A stretch of 64,000 nucleotides of DNA from Jongsikchunia kroppenstedtii DSM 45133 (lineage in GTDB: Bacteria; Actinomycetota; Actinomycetes; Mycobacteriales; Mycobacteriaceae), in contig NZ_AQYG01000051.1 of assembly GCF_000380485.1 (NCBI RefSeq), positions 310,001-374,000 on the forward strand. Direction: 5' to 3'. A program made the translations under genes and the position numbers. Below, piece after piece: positions 43,413-52,827 of this stretch. A model generated the notes under the pieces. That model worked only from the letters and a program-made list of their open reading frames with translations, was not told where the DNA came from and did no database searches. Each line of letters starts with the position of its first letter. The first letter of the stretch is position 1.

Positions 43413-44365
43413 CGGCCCGCCTCACTGGCGTCTTCGCCGCGCAGCGACGGCGACGACGACACATCCGGACTGACACTCGTGGTGGTGATCGCGCTGCCGG
43501 GCGCCAGCGCGATACCGGCCCGACCGAGCGCACGGATGATCCTGGTCCGCAGCGCACGACTGACCTCGAACTGCTTGCCCGGCAGCGTTCGCGCCACCAA
43601 CCGCACCGTCACCTGATCCACCTCCACATCGATCACCCCCATGGTGGTCGGAGCATCCAGCAATAGCCGCTTGAGCTTCTCGTCGTCGAAGGCCTGCTCC
43701 CCCACGTCATGCAGGAGATCGGTGACCCGACCCACGTCGACCCCGGACGGGAACGGGATGTCGACGACCGCGCGAGCCCAGTCCTTGGACAGGTTGGTGG
43801 CCTTGACGATCTGACCGTTCGGGATGGTGATCACCTCGCCGTCGGACGAACGCAGCTTGGTCACCCGTAGGGTGACGTCTTCGAGCGTGCCCTCCGCCTC
43901 CGTGCCGCCGGTGACGGTCAGTTGCACGACATCACCGAAGCCGTACTGCTTCTCGGTGATGATGAAGAAGCCGGCGAGGAGGTCCTGCACCACCCGCTGC
44001 GCACCGAAACCCAACGCTGCACCCAGGACCGTTGCCGGAGCGACGAATCCGCTGATCGGCACGCCCATCTGATGAATGATGTTGAACGCGGCGATGGTGC
44101 AGATGATCGCGATCGCCACCCAGGCGGCCACTTGCGCGAGGGCGTGCCGGTGCTTGGCCGCCTCGGTCCGGACGAGGTCGTCGCTGGCCGCGAAGTCCTG
44201 ATCGATGTGGCCGGTGATCCGGTCGACCGACCAGCGCACCACCCGGATCGCAAGGATCGAGCCGACGACCCACAACACGATCAGCAGGCCCGACGTCAAG
44301 AGCCAGCGAGTCCAGCCCAGCGTGCCCGCCGGACTGCTGAACGAAAGCGCCGTAATTGAAGTCAC
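43409..44365 (-). CDS. Small-conductance mechanosensitive channel MscS family
   Basis: The 318-residue protein has N-terminal helices, the pore-lining region VPISGFVAPATVLGAALGFG, then AQRVVQDLLAGFFIITEKQYGFGDVVQL, typical of the MscS pore and beta domain. VITIPNGQIVKATNLSKDWA follows. It opens under membrane tension to release solutes on osmotic downshock. It lies between prfB and the ftsE block as in mycobacteria. The start at 44365 is four bases beyond the prfB stop region. Confidence 0.92.
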   Translation of the reverse strand: MTSITALSFSSPAGTLGWTRWLLTSGLLIVLWVVGSILAIRVVRWSVDRITGHIDQDFAASDDLVRTEAAKHRHALAQVAAWVAIAIICTIAAFNIIHQMGVPISGFVAPATVLGAALGFGAQRVVQDLLAGFFIITEKQYGFGDVVQLTVTGGTEAEGTLEDVTLRVTKLRSSDGEVITIPNGQIVKATNLSKDWARAVVDIPFPSGVDVGRVTDLLHDVGEQAFDDEKLKRLLLDAPTTMGVIDVEVDQVTVRLVARTLPGKQFEVSRALRTRIIRALGRAGIALAPGSAITTTSVSPDVSSSPSLRGEDASEAGR

Positions 44366-44368
44366 GGC

Positions 44369-45487
<1,119 letters not shown>

Positions 45488-45498
45488 GATCAACCAGG

Positions 45499-45858
45499 CT
45501 ACCCGGCGGCTCCCGGCTGCAAAGCCGCGCGCCAGGTGGTCTCGGCCTTACCGGGCTTGTAACTCACCGGCAGCTCGTCGCCGACCCGCGGCCACGTCTG
45601 CATCTGGCCGACGATGTAGGTGCCGTACACCTCTGTCGGCGCGGTCTCCGGGCCCAGGATCGTGCCGGAGAGGGTGCAGAACATCTGACCGTTCTTGTCG
45701 GGCTCGGCCGGCCGGTCGGCGACGCCGGTGACGGTCAGCGTCCCCTGCACCATGCCGACCGACGACCCGCCCCCGAATGGGTTGCGGCCACGGAACTGCA
45801 TGAACATGGCGATCGCCGCGACGATCAAGACCACCAGCAACACAATCGAGAACAGCAT
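45499..45858 (-). CDS. Small membrane-anchored protein upstream of prfB
   Basis: The 119-residue protein has one N-terminal hydrophobic helix ([20 protein letters not shown]) and a soluble beta-rich domain with [23 protein letters not shown] and [22 protein letters not shown] before the ATG at 45858 supports this start. It lies just upstream of prfB and may be in the same transcript. The function is unknown; the domain resembles a small surface or periplasmic-side module conserved in this order of bacteria. Confidence 0.68.
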   Translation of the reverse strand: MLFSIVLLVVLIVAAIAMFMQFRGRNPFGGGSSVGMVQGTLTVTGVADRPAEPDKNGQMFCTLSGTILGPETAPTEVYGTYIVGQMQTWPRVGDELPVSYKPGKAETTWRAALQPGAAG

Positions 45859-45946
45859 GTCGATCCGCCTCCCATGTCCGATTACGTCCAGGCTACTGAT
45901 GCCCGCGCCGATCGCGGCGAGTTCGACGATCAGTACCGTGTGGACC

Positions 45947-46741
45947 ATGTCGACCCCCGCGCCGATCGCCACTGACCTCGAACTGGCCCTGACGCTGGCC
46001 GATCACGCCGACACCATCACCTCGGCCCGGTTCGGGGCCCTCGATCTGAAGATCGACAGCAAACCCGACCTCACCCCGGTGTCCGATGCCGACCTCGCGA
46101 CCGAGACGGCCCTGCGCGAGCTGCTGGCGACGAGCCGGCCCGACGACGCGATCCTCGGCGAGGAGTTCGGCGGCGACGTCGAGCTGACCGGCCGGCAGTG
46201 GGTGATCGATCCGATCGACGGCACCAAGAACTTCGTGCGCGGCGTTCCGGTGTGGGCGACGCTGATCGCGCTGCTGGTCAACGCGGTGCCCGTGGTCGGC
46301 GTCGTCTCCGCGCCCGCCTTGTCACGGCGGTGGTGGGCATCGGCCGGCGCCGGCGCGTTCACCCGGTTCGGTTCCGAGGATCCCCGCCGAATCATCGTTT
46401 CCGATGTGACCCAGCTGGATTCGGCGAGCCTCGCGTTTTCCAGTCTCTCCGGCTGGGCCGCCCGCGGCATCCGCGACCGATTCATCTCGCTGACCGACGA
46501 CGTCTGGCGGGTCCGCGGCTACGGCGACTTCCTCAACTACTGCCTGGTGGCCGAGGGCGCGGTCGACATCGCCGCCGAACCCGAAGTCTCGTTGTGGGAC
46601 CTGGCGCCGCTCGACGTTCTGGTCCGCGAGGCGGGCGGCGAGTTCACCAGCCTCGACGGGGTCGCCGGGCCAGGTGGCGGCAGCGCGGTTGCCAGCAACG
46701 GGCGACTGCAGACAGTGGTGCTCGACCGTCTGGCCCCGTAA
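45947..46741 (+). CDS. hisN: Histidinol-phosphatase of the inositol-monophosphatase family
   Basis: The 264-residue protein has the IMPase metal site: GEEFGG (residues 71-76), [12 protein letters not shown] (85-96) and [17 protein letters not shown] near the C-terminus. HisN of actinobacteria hydrolyses histidinol phosphate in histidine synthesis and sits near prfB in several genera, as here. Inositol phosphate activity is also possible. The ATG at 45947 gives a start, [20 protein letters not shown], like HisN; longer in-frame readings upstream are non-coding. Confidence 0.87.
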   Translation: MSTPAPIATDLELALTLADHADTITSARFGALDLKIDSKPDLTPVSDADLATETALRELLATSRPDDAILGEEFGGDVELTGRQWVIDPIDGTKNFVRGVPVWATLIALLVNAVPVVGVVSAPALSRRWWASAGAGAFTRFGSEDPRRIIVSDVTQLDSASLAFSSLSGWAARGIRDRFISLTDDVWRVRGYGDFLNYCLVAEGAVDIAAEPEVSLWDLAPLDVLVREAGGEFTSLDGVAGPGGGSAVASNGRLQTVVLDRLAP

Positions 46742-46768
46742 GCGGGCCGCCCGGCGCATAATCGGGAT

Positions 46769-47428
46769 ATGCACCTCACGCACTTCGGCCATTCCTGCGT
46801 TCTCGTCGAAATCGACGGCACCCGAATCCTTTTCGACCCGGGCACGCTGTCGTCTGGTTTCGAGCAGCTGACCGATATCGATGCGATTCTGGTGACCCAT
46901 CAGCATCCCGACCATGCGGACGTGGCCCGGCTGCCTGCGCTCGTCGCAGCCAACCCGGGTGCGCAGCTGCATTGCGATCCGCAGACCGCCGCGCAGCTGG
47001 CCGAGCTCGGCACCGCGGGCGAGTGGCAGCCCGCGCATCCGGGTGATCAGTTCGACATCGGTCCCGTACACGTGCGGGTGACCGGGGGCGACCACGCGGT
47101 GATCCACCCCGATATCCCGATCATCAACAACGCCTTCTACCTGCTCGACACCGCGGCGCAGCGGGCGGCCTTCGGGCATCCCGGTGATTCGCTGTTCGTG
47201 CCCGACGAGCCCATCGACGTGCTGGCCATCCCCGCTGCGGCGCCCTGGCTGAAGATCAGCGAATCGGTCGACTACCTGCGGGCCGTCGCTCCCCGGGTCG
47301 CCGTGCCGATTCATCAGGCCGTGCTCTCGCCGCCCGGTGTCGCCATTCACCACGGCCGGCTCGCCGAGATGAAGCCCGCCCCGACCACCTTCGTCGACTT
47401 CACCGACGGCAATCGCGTCGAAGTCTAG
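46769..47428 (+). CDS. Metallo-beta-lactamase-fold hydrolase (UlaG/YcfH-like)
   Basis: The 219-residue protein has the metal motif THQHPDHAD (His44, His46, Asp48, His49), then HVRVTGGDHAVIH and the C-terminal VPIHQAVLSPPG. It is the short single-domain type seen in UlaG-like proteins. The substrate cannot be predicted. It begins 27 bases after hisN on the same strand and may be cotranscribed. Confidence 0.85.
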   Translation: MHLTHFGHSCVLVEIDGTRILFDPGTLSSGFEQLTDIDAILVTHQHPDHADVARLPALVAANPGAQLHCDPQTAAQLAELGTAGEWQPAHPGDQFDIGPVHVRVTGGDHAVIHPDIPIINNAFYLLDTAAQRAAFGHPGDSLFVPDEPIDVLAIPAAAPWLKISESVDYLRAVAPRVAVPIHQAVLSPPGVAIHHGRLAEMKPAPTTFVDFTDGNRVEV

Positions 47429-47440
47429 TTATCACAGGAC

Positions 47441-47463
47441 CCGGCAGACCGGTCATCTGCCGG
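47441..47463. terminator. Hairpin between convergent genes
   Basis: CCGGCAGA pairs with TCTGCCGG around a seven-base loop, 12 bases after the metallo-hydrolase stop. There is no T-tract, so termination strength is uncertain. Confidence 0.4.
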
Positions 47464-47504
47464 ACGGGTAGATCGTCGGCCCTGCCTACTGGGCGCGGGA
47501 CGGC

Positions 47505-47795
47505 TCAGCGTTGCTGAAGCACGTTGCCATAGTCGTCGACCGTGAGAATCACGGTCTTTCGCTGGTTCAACACAGTGACAACCACCCACACCGGCGTCCA
47601 CAGAAAGACGGTGATCAGGGTGAGGATCAAATGGAGCAAGTGGTTCGTGTTCTTACCTTTGACCAAAACTGCTTGGTAGTCAGATTGAGACTCGACCCGC
47701 CAACCGCCGGCCGCAACCTCCCTGCTGATGCTCTGCGCCAGCGCAGCTTTCCGCTGATCCGGGCTGGCAGCTGACGGAAGGTTCATTTCAGACAT
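47505..47795 (-). CDS. Small membrane protein of unknown function
   Basis: The 96-residue product has a soluble N-terminal part and one or two hydrophobic segments (LLHLILTLITVFLWTPVWVV). It contains GWRVESQSDYQAVLVKG, a motif common to small actinobacterial membrane proteins. The ATG at 47795 is preferred (MSEMNLPSAA); an upstream ATG at 47831 is an alternative. It is convergent with the metallo-hydrolase. A 16-base palindrome lies about 60 bases upstream and may be an operator. Confidence 0.6.
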   Translation of the reverse strand: MSEMNLPSAASPDQRKAALAQSISREVAAGGWRVESQSDYQAVLVKGKNTNHLLHLILTLITVFLWTPVWVVVTVLNQRKTVILTVDDYGNVLQQR

Positions 47796-47855
47796 GAATG
47801 AAATCGCTCTCTGAGCCAGCGACGGCTCCATCGGAATGCGATCCGGGTCAAATTA

Positions 47856-47871
47856 GCACAACGTGTTGTGC
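47856..47871 (-). promoter_or_regulatory. Inverted repeat upstream of the small membrane protein
   Basis: GCACAA-CGTG-TTGTGC, a 16-base dyad with six-base arms, lies 60 bases before the gene at 47505-47795. It is a candidate repressor site. Confidence 0.35.
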
Positions 47872-48012
47872 AGTCTGCGACCGACTTCGCGCCGCGGCGC
47901 CGATCAGAATGCGCCCGCGGCGAGGAGCCGGTTTCCGCGATCGATACCGCACCGACACGGCCGCAATATGCGAGCTCTGCCGACCGAGTGATGGGTCGGT
48001 AGTGACATCATC

Positions 48013-48050
48013 CTTACCGCGGAGTAAGGTCGTTCTTACTGCCGAGTAAG
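48013..48050 (+). promoter_or_regulatory. Paired operators upstream of the acyl-CoA dehydrogenase operon
   Basis: CTTAC-N6-GTAAG occurs twice (48013-48028 and 48035-48050), with centres 22 bases apart, about two helical turns. Both are perfect five-base dyads. The pair lies 56-93 bases before the first fadE gene and suggests cooperative binding of a TetR-like regulator to the fatty-acid operon. The regulator is not encoded nearby. Confidence 0.65.
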
Positions 48051-48056
48051 TTCGGC

Positions 48057-48074
48057 TCTAGCGACTCCGCTAGA
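48057..48074 (+). promoter_or_regulatory. Inverted repeat in the fadE leader
   Basis: TCTAGCG-ACTC-CGCTAGA, a perfect 18-base repeat with seven-base arms, lies six bases after the second CTTAC-N6-GTAAG site. It may be a second operator or an mRNA hairpin in the 5' leader. Confidence 0.5.
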
Positions 48075-48105
48075 CCCCCGTTCCGACGAGAAACAGCTGG
48101 TGAGA

Positions 48106-49473
48106 ATGAGTACTGACACCGAGCCCCGCGACACCTCCGCGGTAGGCAAGAACCCCCGGAAACTGACCCCGATCGGCGCGGCCATGCGCGTGCTGACCAC
48201 GGTCACCGGTTCGGACCTCGCTCAGAAGTACAACCTGGCCGAGCCGATCAACCGCGTCGCCTTCCAGGGCACCAAGACCGGCTTTCAGGCGCTCGGCGCC
48301 GCGAACCGCGCCTTCAAAAAGGTCCAGGGCGACAGCGCCCCCAAGCGTCTGTCGACCGGTCCGAAGGATCTGTTCGACCTGACCCCGGACGACGAGCAGC
48401 AGATGATCGCCGAGACGGTCAAGGACTTCTCGACCGAGATCCTGCGCCCCGCCGCCTACGATGCCGACAACGCCGCGGCCGCGCCGGAGGACATCCTCAA
48501 GCGCGCCGCCGAGCTCGGCATCACCATGGTCAACGTCCCCGAGGAGTTCGACGGCGCCGCCAGCTCGCGCGGCGTGGTCACCAACGCGCTGGTCGCCGAG
48601 GCGATGGCCTACGGCGACATGGGCCTGGCCCTGCCGATTCTGGCGCCGTCCGGCGTCGCCGCCACGCTCACCCAGTTCGGCTCAGACGGCCAGCAGAAGA
48701 CCTACCTGCCCGACTTCGCAGGTGACAACGTGCCGCAGTCGGCCGTCGTGATCGCCGAGCCGCGGCCGCTGTTCGACGCCTTCGACATCAAGACCAAGGC
48801 CACCCGCGCGCCCAGCGGCTACCTGCTCAACGGCGTGAAGTCGTTCGTGCCGGCCGCAGGCAGCGCCGAGCTGTTCATCGTCGGTGCCGTGCTCGACGGC
48901 CGTCCGGCGCTGTTCATCGTCGAGTCCGACAGCAAGGGCTTGGTCGTCGAGGCCGACCCGAGCATGGGCGTGCGCGCCGCAGGCCTCGGCCGACTGCTGC
49001 TGAACGACGTGTCGGTGCCAGCCTCGGCGCTGCTGGGCGAGTCCGAGGGCGACGCCGCCTTCGCCGCCTACCGCGACGTCGTGCGGCTGTCCCGCCTGGG
49101 CTGGTCGGCCCTGGCCGTGGGCACCTCGCAGGCTGTACTCGACTACGTGATCCCCTACGTCAACGAGCGCGAGGCGTTCGGCGAGCCGATCTCGAACCGG
49201 CAGGCCGTGGCGTTCATGGTCGCCAACATCGCGACCGAGCTGGAGTCGATCCGCCTCGTCACCCTGCGCGGCGCGGCCCGCGCGGAGCAGGGGCTGTCGT
49301 TCGCCCGCGAGGCGGCTCTGGCCCGAAAGCTGTGCGCCGACAAGGGCATGCAGATCGGCAGCGACGGTGTGCAGCTGCTCGGTGGCCACGGCTTCACCAA
49401 GGAGCATCCGGTCGAGCGCTGGTACCGCGATCTGCGGGCCACCGCCATCGGTGAAGGCGTTGTCGTTCTCTGA
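48106..49473 (+). CDS. fadE24: Acyl-CoA dehydrogenase family protein (FadE24-like)
   Basis: The 455-residue protein has an extended N-terminus (about 90 residues) before the acyl-CoA dehydrogenase fold, with INRVAFQGTKTGFQALGAAN and later MVNVPEEFDGAASSRGVVTN. It ends LRATAIGEGVVVL, shorter than the EGT-QIQ end of the next two proteins. This matches mycobacterial FadE24, which sits with FadE23 and near hisN as here. In such pairs the members may form a mixed tetramer. The ATG at 48106 is preferred; a GTG at 48100 is the alternative. The stop overlaps the next ATG (TGATG). Confidence 0.85.
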   Translation: MSTDTEPRDTSAVGKNPRKLTPIGAAMRVLTTVTGSDLAQKYNLAEPINRVAFQGTKTGFQALGAANRAFKKVQGDSAPKRLSTGPKDLFDLTPDDEQQMIAETVKDFSTEILRPAAYDADNAAAAPEDILKRAAELGITMVNVPEEFDGAASSRGVVTNALVAEAMAYGDMGLALPILAPSGVAATLTQFGSDGQQKTYLPDFAGDNVPQSAVVIAEPRPLFDAFDIKTKATRAPSGYLLNGVKSFVPAAGSAELFIVGAVLDGRPALFIVESDSKGLVVEADPSMGVRAAGLGRLLLNDVSVPASALLGESEGDAAFAAYRDVVRLSRLGWSALAVGTSQAVLDYVIPYVNEREAFGEPISNRQAVAFMVANIATELESIRLVTLRGAARAEQGLSFAREAALARKLCADKGMQIGSDGVQLLGGHGFTKEHPVERWYRDLRATAIGEGVVVL

Positions 49474-50663
49474 TGACTATCAACCTGGAGCTTCCGGAGA
49501 AGCTGACGACACGGGGTGAGGCACTGCATGCCTTCGCCGAGAACGCATTCCGGCCGATCTCACGCAAATACGATCGGCAAGAACATGACAAGCCCGTCGA
49601 GCTCGATCAGTTCGCCGAACTGGTCGCGGCCAACCGCAACAGCGCGAGCGGCGAGAAGTCGGACAAGCCTAAGAAGGACGGCACCGTCAACGGCGCCAAC
49701 ATGGTCGGCGTGCTGACCGCCATCGAAATGGCCTGGGGCGACGTGGGTCTGATGCTCGCACTGCCCGGCCGCGGCCTGGGCAACGCGGCGATCGATGCGG
49801 TCGCGAACGAGGAGCAGCTCAAGGAGTACGGCTCGGTATACGCCGCGATGGCGATCACCGAACCCGGCTTCGGCTCCGACTCGGCGGCGGTGTCGACCAC
49901 CGCAACCAAGGACGGCGACGACTACATCATCAACGGCGAGAAGATCTTCGTCACCGACGGTTCGCGCTGCAGCCACATCGTGGTGTGGGCGACGCTGGAC
50001 AAGAGCCAGGGCCGCGCGGCGATCAAGAGCTTCGTGGTGCCGCGGGATGCCGAGGGCGTCACCGTGGTTCGACTCGAGCACAAGCTGGGCATCAAGGCGT
50101 CCGACACGGCGGCGATCCGCTTCGAGGATGTCCGGGTGCCGGCCACGGCGCTGCTCGGTTCGCCCGAGATCGACACCAAGAAGAGCTTCAGCGGTGTCAT
50201 GCAGACCTTCGACAACACCCGCCCGGCCGTGGCCGGCATGGCGGTCGGAGTCGCGCGGGCGGCGCTCGAAGAGTTGCGAAAGGCTCTGGAAGAGGCCGGG
50301 GTCGAGATCGATTACGACACCCCGATCAACAACCAGACCGGTGCGGCGGCGGAGTTCCTGCGCTTGGAGGCCGACTACGAGGCCTCGTATCTGCTCGCGC
50401 TGCGCGCAGCGTGGATGGCCGACAACAAGCAGCCGAACTCGACCGAGGCGTCGATGTCGAAGGCCAAGGCCGGACGCACCGTCACCGATGTCACCACTCG
50501 CGCAGTGGAATTGCTCGGCTCGCTGGGGTACTCCGAAGACCTGCTGGTCGAGAAGTGGGCCCGCGATTCGAAGATCCTGGACATCTTCGAGGGCACCCAG
50601 CAGATCCAGAACCTGATCATCGCCCGGCGCATCCTGGGCAAGCCGAGCTCCGAGCTGAAGTAG
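49473..50663 (+). CDS. fadE23: Acyl-CoA dehydrogenase (FadE23-like, copy 1)
   Basis: The 396-residue protein is a flavin acyl-CoA dehydrogenase with AMAITEPGFGSDSAAVSTTA, the FAD/substrate loop, GEKIFVTDGSRCSHIVVWA and the C-terminal ILDIFEGTQQIQNLIIARR, whose Glu is in the usual catalytic-base position. It oxidises acyl-CoA to enoyl-CoA in beta-oxidation. It is translationally coupled to the preceding gene and is followed 13 bases later by a close copy of itself. The order FadE24-FadE23 is that of mycobacteria; the additional copy is not. Confidence 0.9.
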   Translation: MTINLELPEKLTTRGEALHAFAENAFRPISRKYDRQEHDKPVELDQFAELVAANRNSASGEKSDKPKKDGTVNGANMVGVLTAIEMAWGDVGLMLALPGRGLGNAAIDAVANEEQLKEYGSVYAAMAITEPGFGSDSAAVSTTATKDGDDYIINGEKIFVTDGSRCSHIVVWATLDKSQGRAAIKSFVVPRDAEGVTVVRLEHKLGIKASDTAAIRFEDVRVPATALLGSPEIDTKKSFSGVMQTFDNTRPAVAGMAVGVARAALEELRKALEEAGVEIDYDTPINNQTGAAAEFLRLEADYEASYLLALRAAWMADNKQPNSTEASMSKAKAGRTVTDVTTRAVELLGSLGYSEDLLVEKWARDSKILDIFEGTQQIQNLIIARRILGKPSSELK

Positions 50664-50676
50664 GGAGGAAGCGAAC

Positions 50677-51897
50677 ATGCCTATCAATCTTGAGCTTCCC
50701 CGCAAGCTGCAACCGACTATCGATCAGGCGCATGCCGCGGCAGCGCAGATCTTCCGGCCGATCTCCCGCAAGTACGACCTGGCCGAGCACGAGTACCCGG
50801 TCGAGCTCGACACGCTGGCGAGCCTGTACGACGGCCTCGCGGCCACCGGCCAGGCCGGTGCCGGCGCCGACGGCGGCCGGTCGCACAAGCCGAGCAAGCC
50901 GCAGGCCGAGGGTGCGGTGTCGAACGGCGGCAACATGCAGGCCGCGCTAAACGCACTCGAAGTGTGTTGGGGCGACACCGGTTTGCTGCTCAGCATCCCC
51001 TACCAGGGCCTGGGCAACTCCGCGATCGCTGCGGTGGCGACCGATGAGCAGCTGAAGATGCTCGGCAAGGTGTGGGCCGCGATGGCCATCACCGAGCCCA
51101 GCTTCGGCTCCGATTCGGCGGCCGTGACGACGACCGCCACCCGCGACGGCGATGACTACATCATCAACGGCGAGAAGATCTTCGTCACCGCGGGTTCGCG
51201 CGCCACGCACATCGTCGTGTGGGCGTCGGTGGATCGCAGCCTCGGCCGCGCGGCCATCAAGAGCTTCGTCGTCCCCCGTGACAGCGAGGGTCTTACGGTC
51301 GTGCGGCTCGAGCACAAGCTCGGCATCCGCGCTTCCGACACGGCGGTGCTGCGCTTCGACAACGTCCGGGTCTCCAAGGACCATCTCCTCGGTTCCCCCG
51401 AGGTGGACGTCAAGAAGGGCTTCGGCGGCGTCATGCAGACGTTCGACAACACCCGCCCGCTGGTGGGTGCGATGGGCGTCGGCGTCACCCGGGCGGCGCT
51501 GGAGGAGCTGCGAAAGCTGTTGGAGGAGGCCGGAATCGAGATCGACTACGACCGCCCGCCGGCCTTGCAGCATGCGGCCGCGGCGGAGTTCATCCGGATG
51601 GAGGCCGACTACGAGGCCGCCTATCTGCACGTGATGCGCGCCGCGTGGATGGCCGACAACAAGCAGCCGAACTCGAAGGAAGCGTCGATGGCCAAGGCCA
51701 AGGCCGGTCGCACAGTGGTCGACGTGACCACGAAGTCGGTCGAGCTCGCCGGGTCCGTCGGCTACTCCGAGCGCACGCTGATGGAGAAGTGGGCCCGCGA
51801 CTCGAAGATCCTGGACATCTTCGAGGGCACCCAGCAGATCCAGAACCTGGTGATCGCTCGCCGGGTGCTCGACAAGAGCAGTTCCGACCTGAAGTAG
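50677..51897 (+). CDS. Acyl-CoA dehydrogenase (FadE23-like, copy 2)
   Basis: The 406-residue protein is clearly paralogous to the preceding one. Both start M-x-INLELP-x-KL and share most of AMAITEPSFGSDSAAVTTTA, DGDDYIINGEKIFVT and ILDIFEGTQQIQNLVIARR. Differences concentrate in residues about 60-95, where this copy has a Gly-rich insert. This indicates a tandem duplication followed by divergence, perhaps for different chain lengths. GGGAGGAAGCG before the ATG supports the start. A strong hairpin follows the stop. Confidence 0.9.
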   Translation: MPINLELPRKLQPTIDQAHAAAAQIFRPISRKYDLAEHEYPVELDTLASLYDGLAATGQAGAGADGGRSHKPSKPQAEGAVSNGGNMQAALNALEVCWGDTGLLLSIPYQGLGNSAIAAVATDEQLKMLGKVWAAMAITEPSFGSDSAAVTTTATRDGDDYIINGEKIFVTAGSRATHIVVWASVDRSLGRAAIKSFVVPRDSEGLTVVRLEHKLGIRASDTAVLRFDNVRVSKDHLLGSPEVDVKKGFGGVMQTFDNTRPLVGAMGVGVTRAALEELRKLLEEAGIEIDYDRPPALQHAAAAEFIRMEADYEAAYLHVMRAAWMADNKQPNSKEASMAKAKAGRTVVDVTTKSVELAGSVGYSERTLMEKWARDSKILDIFEGTQQIQNLVIARRVLDKSSSDLK

Positions 51898-51915
51898 GCG
51901 TATCCGAAGGTCCGC

Positions 51916-51951
51916 ATCGGCCCCGTCGCGAGTTCTCGTGACGGGGCCGAT
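51916..51951 (+). terminator. Terminator of the fadE operon
   Basis: ATCGGCCCCGTC pairs with GACGGGGCCGAT, and the inner GCGAG with CTCGT-like bases can extend the stem. It lies 18 bases after the last fadE stop. The T-run is short. Confidence 0.75.
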
Positions 51952-52090
51952 CGTTGTCTGCAGCCCCTCCCCTCCCGCCGTCCCCATGCCCCTCAGGCGA
52001 CCCGATGTGCACTCCCGGGGACAGCACCGAACTCACGCGCGCATGCGTCACTTGAGGCAACAGTAATACGGTCAAATCCGGCGCAATTTG

Positions 52091-52106
52091 TGTGATTCAA
52101 GTCACA
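52091..52106 (+). promoter_or_regulatory. CRP-family binding site upstream of rpf
   Basis: TGTGATTCAAGTCACA is a perfect TGTGA-N6-TCACA site in an unusually AT-rich segment. Mycobacterial CRP (Rv3676) is known to control an rpf gene, rpfA. The site is 215 bases before the rpf start, so it would act at a distant promoter or through a long leader. Confidence 0.72.
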
Positions 52107-52140
52107 TATTGCAAATTATTTTCGAGCCATTTTGAATGCC

Positions 52141-52160
52141 GAATTACAAATATGTAATTC
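52141..52160 (+). promoter_or_regulatory. AT-rich perfect inverted repeat upstream of rpf
   Basis: GAATTACA-AATA-TGTAATTC, 20 bases with eight-base arms, lies 34 bases after the CRP site and 161 bases before rpf. It may bind another regulator or form a hairpin. The surrounding region (about 52040-52200) is strikingly AT-rich for this genome, as in silenced or tightly regulated promoters. Confidence 0.55.
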
Positions 52161-52320
52161 ATCATTGCGTATGCCTTGAGCTGCCTACTTGGGAAATATG
52201 CCATCGGTGCGCACACTCGTCCGCGGCGCCATCCGACGGATTCGGACATCACGGTTCGGTATACAACTCCGCGTTTCGTTCCGTACCGTGCTGCGCAGTT
52301 CACGAAAGGAGCTGTGCGAC

Positions 52321-52734
52321 ATGGAAAAACACCAGGGCGCCAGGGGACGGCCAGCTCGCACGACGGTGCTGCGCACCGCACTCGCCGGCGTTGCCATCGC
52401 CGCTCCGCTCGCGTTGGCGACACCGGCGACGGCGTCAGCCGCCGTGCATAACTGGGACGCGGTCGCCCAATGCGAGTCCAGCGGCAACTGGGCGGCCAAC
52501 ACCGGCAACGGCTTCTTCGGCGGCCTGCAGTTCACGCTCAGCACCTGGCAGGCGTACGGCGGCGTTGGGAATCCGGCCGACGCGTCACGCGCCCAGCAGA
52601 TCGCGGTGGCTGAACGAGTCCTCGCCGGCCAGGGCGTCGGCGCGTGGCCGGTGTGCGGCAAGTACCTCGGCGACCCGGGCCTCGGCAGCCTCGACCTCGG
52701 CAGCCTGCTCGGCGGCCTCGACTTCGGCAGCTGA
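52321..52734 (+). CDS. Resuscitation-promoting factor (Rpf), short form
   Basis: The 137-residue secreted protein has a signal peptide (about residues 1-41, ending ATASAA) and then the Rpf transglycosylase domain [20 protein letters not shown], with the catalytic Glu at residue 52. GGLQFTLSTWQAYGGVG follows. Rpf cleaves peptidoglycan and helps dormant cells regrow. It ends soon after the domain with a Gly/Leu/Asp tail. AAAGGAG about nine bases upstream fixes the ATG. A CRP site and AT-rich dyad lie upstream and a strong terminator follows. Confidence 0.9.
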   Translation: MEKHQGARGRPARTTVLRTALAGVAIAAPLALATPATASAAVHNWDAVAQCESSGNWAANTGNGFFGGLQFTLSTWQAYGGVGNPADASRAQQIAVAERVLAGQGVGAWPVCGKYLGDPGLGSLDLGSLLGGLDFGS

Positions 52735-52766
52735 CCGACACCGAACGCCGTTCGGACACAATAGAC

Positions 52767-52806
52767 TTCGGCCCCCGCCCGCGACGATCCGCGGGCGGGG
52801 GCCGAA
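52767..52806. terminator. Terminator between rpf and the MFS transporter
   Basis: TTCGGCCCCCGCCCGCG pairs with CGCGGGCGGGGGCCGAA around a six-base loop, giving a very strong stem between convergent genes. It should serve both. Confidence 0.85.
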
Positions 52807-52827
52807 TTCAATCGCCAACCGGCAGGC

